The notes under the pieces are model-generated. The model searched no databases and was not told where the DNA came from. It saw only the letters and a list, made by a program, of their open reading frames with translations. Shown piece after piece: positions 58,537 to 64,000 of a stretch of 64,000 bases of DNA. The stretch's first letter is position 1. Each line of letters begins with the position of its first letter. The DNA comes from Porphyrobacter sp. SLTP (GTDB taxonomy: Bacteria; Pseudomonadota; Alphaproteobacteria; Sphingomonadales; Sphingomonadaceae). Location: positions 62,001 through 126,000 of the forward strand of contig NZ_JAAALE010000010.1 in the NCBI RefSeq assembly GCF_009905735.1. The letters run 5' to 3'. The translations under genes and the position numbers were made by a program.

Positions 58537-59637
58537 ATGACCGACATACCATCCCAGACAGAGGCTGCGCTGGCCGCGATTGCGGCGTCAGCCACCCTCG
58601 ATGCGCTTGAAGCGCAGCGGCTCGAAACGCTCGGCAAGAAGGGCTGGGTGAGCCTTGCCCTGAAGACACTGGGGGGGATGAACCCCGAAGAACGCACCGC
58701 CGCGGCGCCCGCGATCCAATCCGCCCGCGCTGCGATTGCTGAGGCGCTGGATGCGAAGAAAGCCGCGCTGGAAGCCGCCGCGCTGGAAGAACAGCTGGCG
58801 CGCGAGACGATCGACCTGACGCTGCCGGCGCAGGCCGCACCCAAGGGATCGGTGCATCCGGTCAGCCAGGTGATGGACGAACTCGCCGAAATCTTCGCCG
58901 ACTTGGGATTTGCGGTCGCCACCGGCCCCGAGATCGAGGACGACTGGCACAATTTCACCGCGCTCAACATGGACGAGACGCACCCGGCGCGGGCGATGCA
59001 CGACACGTTCTACTTCCCGGACAAGACCGCCGAGGGGAAGGATGTGCTCCTGCGTACCCACACCTCGCCCGTCCAGATCCGTTCAATGCTCGATCAGGGC
59101 GCGCCGATCCGCATTATCGCGCCGGGCCGGGTTTATCGCAGCGACAGCGACGCGACGCATACCCCGATGTTCCATCAGGTCGAAGGGCTGGTGATCGACA
59201 AGGACATCCACCTCGGCCACCTCAAGTGGACGCTGGAGACCTTCTTCAAGGCCTTCTTCGAGCGTGAGGATATCGTGTTGCGCCTGCGCCCGAGCTACTT
59301 CCCCTTCACCGAGCCGAGCGTCGAAGTCGATGTCGGCTATTCGAACGAAGGCGGTCGCCGCGTGGTCGGCGGTCACGGCGATGCGCCGGGCCATGCGTGG
59401 ATGGAAATCGGTGGCAGCGGGATGGTCAATGCCCGCGTGCTCGAATTCGCCGGGCTTGATCCGGCAGAGTGGCAGGGCTTCGCCTTCGGCCTCGGGATCG
59501 ACCGTATCGCGATGCTCAAATACGGGATGAACGACCTGCGCGCCTTCTTCGACGGCGATCCGCGCTGGCTGGCGCATTACGGTTTCTCGCCGTTCGATCA
59601 GCCGACCCTCTCCGCTGGTGTGGGAGCGCGCGCATGA
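58537..59637 (+). CDS. pheS: Phenylalanyl-tRNA synthetase, alpha subunit
   Basis: 366 aa catalytic subunit of the alpha2beta2 class II enzyme. The N-terminal coiled coil is followed by [17 protein letters not shown] and motif 2 [30 protein letters not shown] and the motif 3 stretch [14 protein letters not shown] follow. RBS is weak (CCGAGGCC). The end overlaps pheT by four bases (ATGA 59634-59637). No leader peptide or T-box-like attenuator was seen upstream. Confidence 0.97.
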   Translation: MTDIPSQTEAALAAIAASATLDALEAQRLETLGKKGWVSLALKTLGGMNPEERTAAAPAIQSARAAIAEALDAKKAALEAAALEEQLARETIDLTLPAQAAPKGSVHPVSQVMDELAEIFADLGFAVATGPEIEDDWHNFTALNMDETHPARAMHDTFYFPDKTAEGKDVLLRTHTSPVQIRSMLDQGAPIRIIAPGRVYRSDSDATHTPMFHQVEGLVIDKDIHLGHLKWTLETFFKAFFEREDIVLRLRPSYFPFTEPSVEVDVGYSNEGGRRVVGGHGDAPGHAWMEIGGSGMVNARVLEFAGLDPAEWQGFAFGLGIDRIAMLKYGMNDLRAFFDGDPRWLAHYGFSPFDQPTLSAGVGARA

Positions 59638-62024
59638 AGTTCTCGCTGACCTGGCTCAAGGATTACCTTGAAACGACCGCTTCGGTGGCCGAAATCTGCG
59701 ACGGCCTGAACGCCATCGGCTTGGAAGTCGAGGGCGTGGAAGACCCGGCCGAAAAGCTGGCAGGCTTCCGCATCGCTCATGTGCTGACCGCCGCGCGCCA
59801 CCCCGATGCCGACAAGCTTCAGGTGCTCACCGTCGACACCGGCGATGGCAATCCGCTGCAAGTCGTCTGCGGCGCCCCCAATGCCCGCGCCGGGATGAAG
59901 GGCGTGCTGGGCCTCCCCGGCGCAGTGGTGCCCGCCAACGGCATGGTGCTGAAGAAGAGCGCGATCCGCGGCGTCGAATCGAACGGCATGATGTGCTCGA
60001 CCCGCGAGCTGGAGCTGGGCGACGATCACGATGGCATCATCGAACTGCCCGCTGACGCGCCGGTGGGTGTGAGTTTCGCCGACTATCACGGCGCTGACCC
60101 TGTGATCGAAGTCGCCGTGACCCCCAACCGCCCGGACTGCATGGGTGTCTATGGCATCGCTCGCGATCTGGCGGCCAAGGGGCTGGGGACGCTGAAGCCG
60201 ATTGCCAAGCCGGCGTTCACCGCGGCGGGCGCCTGCCCGGTCGAAATCCGCACCGACGATGCCGAGGGCTGCCCCGCCTTCTACGGCCGCGTGGTAACTG
60301 GCGTGACAAATGGCCCCTCGCCTGAGTGGCTTCAGGCGCGGCTCAAGAGCGCGGGCCAGCGCCCGATCTCGCTGCTGGTCGATCTGACCAACTACTTGAT
60401 GCTAGGCTTCGGCCGTCCGGCGCACGCCTATGACCTTGCCAAGCTCTCGGGCGCGGTGGTGGCGCGGCGGGCGAAGGACGGCGAAGAGGTGCTGGCGCTC
60501 AACGAGAAGACCTACACGCTTGATGCCGAGATGATGGTGATCGCCGATGACAACGGCGTGCACGACATCGCCGGGATCATGGGCGGCGAGCATTCGGGTG
60601 TGTCGGAGACGACCACCGATGTGCTGCTCGAAATCGCCTATTTCGATCCGGCCCGCATCGGCGCGACCGGGCGCAAGCTGGGGCTGTCGAGCGATGCGCG
60701 CACCCGGTTCGAGCGCGGGGTTGATCCTGAGTTCCTCGATCAGGGCCTTGATCTCCTGACCGGTCTAATTGTCGAACTCGCAGGCGGGACTCCGAGCGAA
60801 GTCGTCCGCGCCGGTTCGCCGCCGAGCACCGCGAAGGTGATCACCTTCGACCCCGGACTGACAACGCGCCTCGGCGGCGTGGGCGTGCCGGAGGCCGAAC
60901 AGAAGCGCATTCTCGAAAGTCTCGGCTTCAACGTCAGCAGCGACGGGCAAGTGACTAGCCCCCTGCGCCGCCACGACATCGAAGGCCCGGCCGATCTGGT
61001 CGAAGAGGTTGTGCGCATCCACGGCCTCGACAAGGTCGCCAGCGTCGCGCTTCCGCGCACAGAGGGCGTCGCCCGCCCCACCGCAACGCCGCAACAAAAG
61101 CTCGAACGCGGCCTGCGTCGTGCTGCTGCCGCGAGCGGGCTCAACGAAGCGATCACATGGAGCTTCCTGCCTGAATGGGCCGCGGACCATTTCGCTAATG
61201 GTAACGACCGGCCGTGGGTGCTCGCCAATCCGATCAGCGAGGACATGAAGGCCATGCGTCCGTCGCTGCTGCCCGGCCTGTTGATGGCGGCCAAGCGCAA
61301 TGCGGATCGCGGCGCGGCGGCCTCGCGCTTATTCGAGATCGGGCGGCGCTACTTCCGGGCCGCCGATGGCCTCAGCGACGAGAAGCCCACCCTCGGCATC
61401 GTGCTGGCGGGCGAGAAGACGCCGCGCGGCTGGCAATCGGGCAAGACCAAGCCGTTCGACGCCTATGATGCCAAGGCGCTGGCGCTCCAACTGCTTGAAG
61501 CGGCGGGCGCACCGGTCGCCAATCTGATGGTGATGGGGGAGGCGGGGCCGCAGTTCCACCCCGGCCAGTCGGCGACCCTGCGGCTTGGCCCCAAGACCGT
61601 GCTGGCGCGCTTCGGGATGGTGCATCCTGCGACGCTCAAGACCTTCGACGTCGACGGCCCGATTGCGGCGGTTGAGCTGTTCCTCGATGCGATCCCGGCG
61701 AAGAAGGGCGCGGCCTTTGCCCGTCCCGGCTTCACCCCGCCTGCGTTGCAAGCCGTGACTCGCGACTTCGCCTTCCTCGTCCCGGCCACGCTGGCAGCGG
61801 GCGATCTGGTGCGCGCGGTCCAGGGCGCGGACAAGGCCGCAATCACCGGCGTGCGCGTGTTCGATGTCTTCGCCGGCCAAGGCGTGCCGGAAGGCCACAA
61901 GTCCGTCGCGGTCGAAGTGACGCTCCAGCCGGGCGAGACCAGCTTCAAGGACGCCGACCTCAAGGCCATCGCCGAAAGGGTTGTGGCTGCCGCCACCAAG
62001 CTGGGCGCGGAGCTACGCGGATGA
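59634..62024 (+). CDS. pheT: Phenylalanyl-tRNA synthetase, beta subunit
   Basis: About 796 aa. It opens [20 protein letters not shown]; an N-terminal tRNA-binding (OB) domain with [13 protein letters not shown] follows at about 40-150. Then come the B3/B4 editing region, the B5 domain with [11 protein letters not shown] and [15 protein letters not shown], and the C-terminal RNP-like FDX-ACB domain ([11 protein letters not shown]). ATG 59634 overlaps the pheS stop; a frame extension upstream inside pheS is not conserved. Its stop overlaps the SDR start (ATGA 62021-62024). Confidence 0.97.
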   Translation: MKFSLTWLKDYLETTASVAEICDGLNAIGLEVEGVEDPAEKLAGFRIAHVLTAARHPDADKLQVLTVDTGDGNPLQVVCGAPNARAGMKGVLGLPGAVVPANGMVLKKSAIRGVESNGMMCSTRELELGDDHDGIIELPADAPVGVSFADYHGADPVIEVAVTPNRPDCMGVYGIARDLAAKGLGTLKPIAKPAFTAAGACPVEIRTDDAEGCPAFYGRVVTGVTNGPSPEWLQARLKSAGQRPISLLVDLTNYLMLGFGRPAHAYDLAKLSGAVVARRAKDGEEVLALNEKTYTLDAEMMVIADDNGVHDIAGIMGGEHSGVSETTTDVLLEIAYFDPARIGATGRKLGLSSDARTRFERGVDPEFLDQGLDLLTGLIVELAGGTPSEVVRAGSPPSTAKVITFDPGLTTRLGGVGVPEAEQKRILESLGFNVSSDGQVTSPLRRHDIEGPADLVEEVVRIHGLDKVASVALPRTEGVARPTATPQQKLERGLRRAAAASGLNEAITWSFLPEWAADHFANGNDRPWVLANPISEDMKAMRPSLLPGLLMAAKRNADRGAAASRLFEIGRRYFRAADGLSDEKPTLGIVLAGEKTPRGWQSGKTKPFDAYDAKALALQLLEAAGAPVANLMVMGEAGPQFHPGQSATLRLGPKTVLARFGMVHPATLKTFDVDGPIAAVELFLDAIPAKKGAAFARPGFTPPALQAVTRDFAFLVPATLAAGDLVRAVQGADKAAITGVRVFDVFAGQGVPEGHKSVAVEVTLQPGETSFKDADLKAIAERVVAAATKLGAELRG

Positions 62025-62770
62025 AAACGGCGTTTGTCACCGGGGCCACCGCCGGAATCGGTCTTGCGACTGTGCGCACGCTGGTCGCGAACGGCTGGCG
62101 CTGCGTTGCCACCGGACGGCGGCAGGAGCGGCTTGACGCCCTGGTCGCAGAGCTGGGCGCGGACAAGGTTCACGCCGCCTGCTTCGACGTGCGTGACACC
62201 GCCGCGCTCGATGCCGCGCTCGCCGCGCTGCCCGAGGGCTTCCGCGACATTGATCTGCTGGTGAACAACGCGGGTCTCGCCCAAGGCCTCACCCCTGCGC
62301 AAAACGCCGATCTGAATGACTGGCACACGATGATCGACACCAACATCACCGCGATGGTGGTGTTGACCCGCAAGCTGCTGCCGCTGCTGATCGAACGGCG
62401 CGGCGCGATCATCGCCATCGGCTCGGTCGCAGGGAGCTACCTCTATCCCGGCGGCAACGTCTATGCCGGGTCCAAAGCCTTCGCCAACCACTTCACGCTG
62501 GCCCTGCGTGCCGATCTCCACGGCACCGGCGTGCGCGTGACCAGCATCGAGCCGGGCATGGTCGAGACCGAGTTCACCGTGGTCCGCACCGGCAGCCAGC
62601 AGGCGTCGGACGATCTCTATCGCGGGGTCAATCCGATGACCGGGCAGGACATCGCCGACACGATCCTGTGGATCGCGAACCTGCCGCCGCATCTCAACAT
62701 CAACCGGATCGAGCTGATGCCGGTCAACCAGGACTTCGCGGGCTTCCGCGTCGCGCGCGACCCGCAATGA
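62021..62770 (+). CDS. Short-chain dehydrogenase/reductase (YdfG-like)
   Basis: 249 aa. The cofactor loop TGATAGIG (residues 8-15) with RR at about 38-39 favours NADP. NNAG follows in LLVNNAGLAQG. The catalytic Ser lies in AIGSVAGSYLYPG, and Tyr/Lys in NVYAGSKAF (YxxxK). The C terminus matches YdfG-type 3-hydroxy acid or malonic semialdehyde reductases. It overlaps pheT and prfC by four bases on each side, so it is translated from the same mRNA, though no shared function is evident. Confidence 0.9.
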   Translation: MKTAFVTGATAGIGLATVRTLVANGWRCVATGRRQERLDALVAELGADKVHAACFDVRDTAALDAALAALPEGFRDIDLLVNNAGLAQGLTPAQNADLNDWHTMIDTNITAMVVLTRKLLPLLIERRGAIIAIGSVAGSYLYPGGNVYAGSKAFANHFTLALRADLHGTGVRVTSIEPGMVETEFTVVRTGSQQASDDLYRGVNPMTGQDIADTILWIANLPPHLNINRIELMPVNQDFAGFRVARDPQ

Positions 62771-64000
62771 CCTCCAATCGCCGCACCTTCGCGATCATCT
62801 CGCACCCTGACGCGGGGAAGACCACGCTCACCGAAAAGCTGCTGCTGCAAGGAGGGGCGATCCATTTGGCGGGCGAGGTCAAGGCGCGCGGGCAGGCGCG
62901 GCGCGCGCGGTCTGACTGGATGAAGATCGAGCAGCAGCGCGGGATCTCGGTCACGTCCTCGGTGATGACCTTCCAGAAGGACGGGATCGTCTTCAACCTG
63001 CTCGACACGCCGGGGCACGAGGATTTCTCGGAGGACACCTACCGCACGTTGACCGCGGTGGATTCGGCGGTGATGGTGATCGACGCCGCGAAGGGCATCG
63101 AGCCGCAGACCCGCAAGCTGTTCGAGGTGTGCCGCCTGCGCAGCGTGCCGATCATCACCTTCGTCAACAAGGTCGACCGCGAGGGCCGCGATCCCTTCGA
63201 GACGCTGGACGAGGTGGCGGACATGCTGGCGCTCGATGTCAGCCCGCAGATGTGGCCGATTGGTATGGGCGGCGAGTTCGAAGGTCTGCTCGATTTCGCG
63301 ACCGGCACCATTGGCCGCCCGGAAGGGCCGAGCCGCGAATACCTCGGCACCCGCGACACCGCCGCGATCCCCGAACGCTTCGCCGACGAGATCGAGCTGG
63401 CGCGCGGCGGCTATCCCGAGTTCGACCTTGAGGCCTTCCGCAACGGCGATCTCACCCCGGTCTATTTCGGATCGGCGCTGAAGAACTTCGGCGTCACCGA
63501 ATTGATCGACGCCATTTCCCGCTACGCCCCGCCGCCGCGGCCCCAGCCTGCGGGCGAAGAGCAGATCAGCCCGGAGCGCGACGAAGTCACCGGCTTCATC
63601 TTCAAGGTGCAGGCCAACATGGACCCCAACCACCGCGACCGGATCGCTTTCATGCGGCAGGTTTCGGGCACCTTCAAACGCGGGATGAAGCTGACGCCGA
63701 GCGGCCTCGGCAAGCCGATTGCGGTGCATTCGCCGATCCTGTTCTTCGCGCAGGACCGTGAACTCGCCGACACGGCGGAAGCGGGCGACATCATCGGCAT
63801 TCCGAACCACGGCACCCTGCGGGTGGGCGATACCCTGTCGGAGCGTAATCAGGTGCGCTTCACCGGCCTGCCGAACTTCGCGCCGGAAATCCTGCGCCGG
63901 GTGCAATTGCGCGATCCGACCAAGACCAAGCAGCTTCGCAAGGCCTTGGACGATCTCAGTGAAGAGGGCGTGATCCAGGTGTTTTACCCGGACATCGGCT
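62767..64000 (+). CDS. prfC: Peptide chain release factor 3, N-terminal part
   Basis: GTPase that recycles release factors 1 and 2 from the ribosome. The first 411 residues are visible; the gene runs off the right edge. G1 SHPDAGKTTL, switch II LLDTPGHEDF and NKVD are intact, and RRARSDWMKIEQQRGISVTS is typical of RF3 rather than EF-G. GFIFKVQANMDPNHRDR is the domain II entry. It starts within the SDR stop (ATGA 62767-62770), so it is the fourth gene of the overlapping pheS-pheT-SDR-prfC run. prfA and prmC lie about 28 kb away. Confidence 0.97.
   Translation, partial: MTSNRRTFAIISHPDAGKTTLTEKLLLQGGAIHLAGEVKARGQARRARSDWMKIEQQRGISVTSSVMTFQKDGIVFNLLDTPGHEDFSEDTYRTLTAVDSAVMVIDAAKGIEPQTRKLFEVCRLRSVPIITFVNKVDREGRDPFETLDEVADMLALDVSPQMWPIGMGGEFEGLLDFATGTIGRPEGPSREYLGTRDTAAIPERFADEIELARGGYPEFDLEAFRNGDLTPVYFGSALKNFGVTELIDAISRYAPPPRPQPAGEEQISPERDEVTGFIFKVQANMDPNHRDRIAFMRQVSGTFKRGMKLTPSGLGKPIAVHSPILFFAQDRELADTAEAGDIIGIPNHGTLRVGDTLSERNQVRFTGLPNFAPEILRRVQLRDPTKTKQLRKALDDLSEEGVIQVFYPDIG

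Noticed and set aside
57461..58840. 459-codon frame antisense to the AraC gene and pheS
   Set aside because: Spans two recognised plus-strand genes and has no family features.

Overview
The window looks like a chromosome segment from an alphaproteobacterium of the order Sphingomonadales, most likely near Erythrobacter/Porphyrobacter (family Erythrobacteraceae). Evidence seen: visibly high G+C; a canonical CtrA response regulator whose upstream DNA carries GANTC (CcrM) sites; the alphaproteobacterial orders lptB-rpoN, hisS-prfA-prmC-DUF4167 and lnt-metK; and two kinds of dispersed palindromic element of a type I remember from sphingomonad genomes. The genus is inference. I see no phage, IS element, CRISPR array, tRNA or rRNA. 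Gene density is high and many neighbours overlap by 1-4 bases.

Layout. 1-380: start of an SDR gene leaving the window. 480-13437: complete glycogen cluster, malQ divergent from glgP-glgB-glgC-glgA-pgm-glgX, which covers ADP-glucose synthesis, polymerisation, branching, phosphorolysis, debranching and maltodextrin recycling. 13459-17782: HNH nuclease, gluQ, HIG1 membrane protein, cobalamin adenosyltransferase, 3-hydroxybutyryl-CoA dehydrogenase and two unknown small proteins. 17810-23958: mutS, NADP-malic enzyme fused to a PTA-like domain, a YciF-like ferritin fold and a membrane protein. 24026-27987: exported amidohydrolase, exonuclease/endonuclease/phosphatase lipoprotein, trmB and a membrane-anchored LuxR-type HTH protein. 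28149-31965: ctrA, rpoN, lptB and a small membrane protein. 32151-38783: ppa, hisS, prfA, prmC, DUF4167 protein and lnt. 38884-42826: metK, a DUF418 protein, and a GbsR/MarR-type regulator with two small membrane proteins. 42995-46390: a tightly overlapping operon scoA-scoB-alpha/beta hydrolase-class III CoA transferase. 46391-46912: regulatory DNA with a candidate small RNA. 46913-53776: an archaeal-type CDC48/VAT ATPase, a parS-like site, polA, a small acidic lipoprotein and a class A beta-lactamase-like protein with altered catalytic positions. 54037-58393: a DUF305-LVIVD fusion, a palindromic element, rpmI-rplT and an AraC regulator. 58537-64000: pheS-pheT-SDR-prfC, all overlapping by ATGA; prfC runs off the end.

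Most of the window is housekeeping and central metabolism. I did not find a clearly new multi-gene system. The best leads are the parS match beside the CDC48-like gene, the GbsR-type regulator with its matching operators and two unknown membrane proteins, the DUF305-LVIVD fusion, the beta-lactamase-fold protein lacking the usual catalytic residues, the membrane-anchored LuxR protein, the candidate sRNA at 46690-46760 and the methylation/CtrA signals upstream of ctrA.
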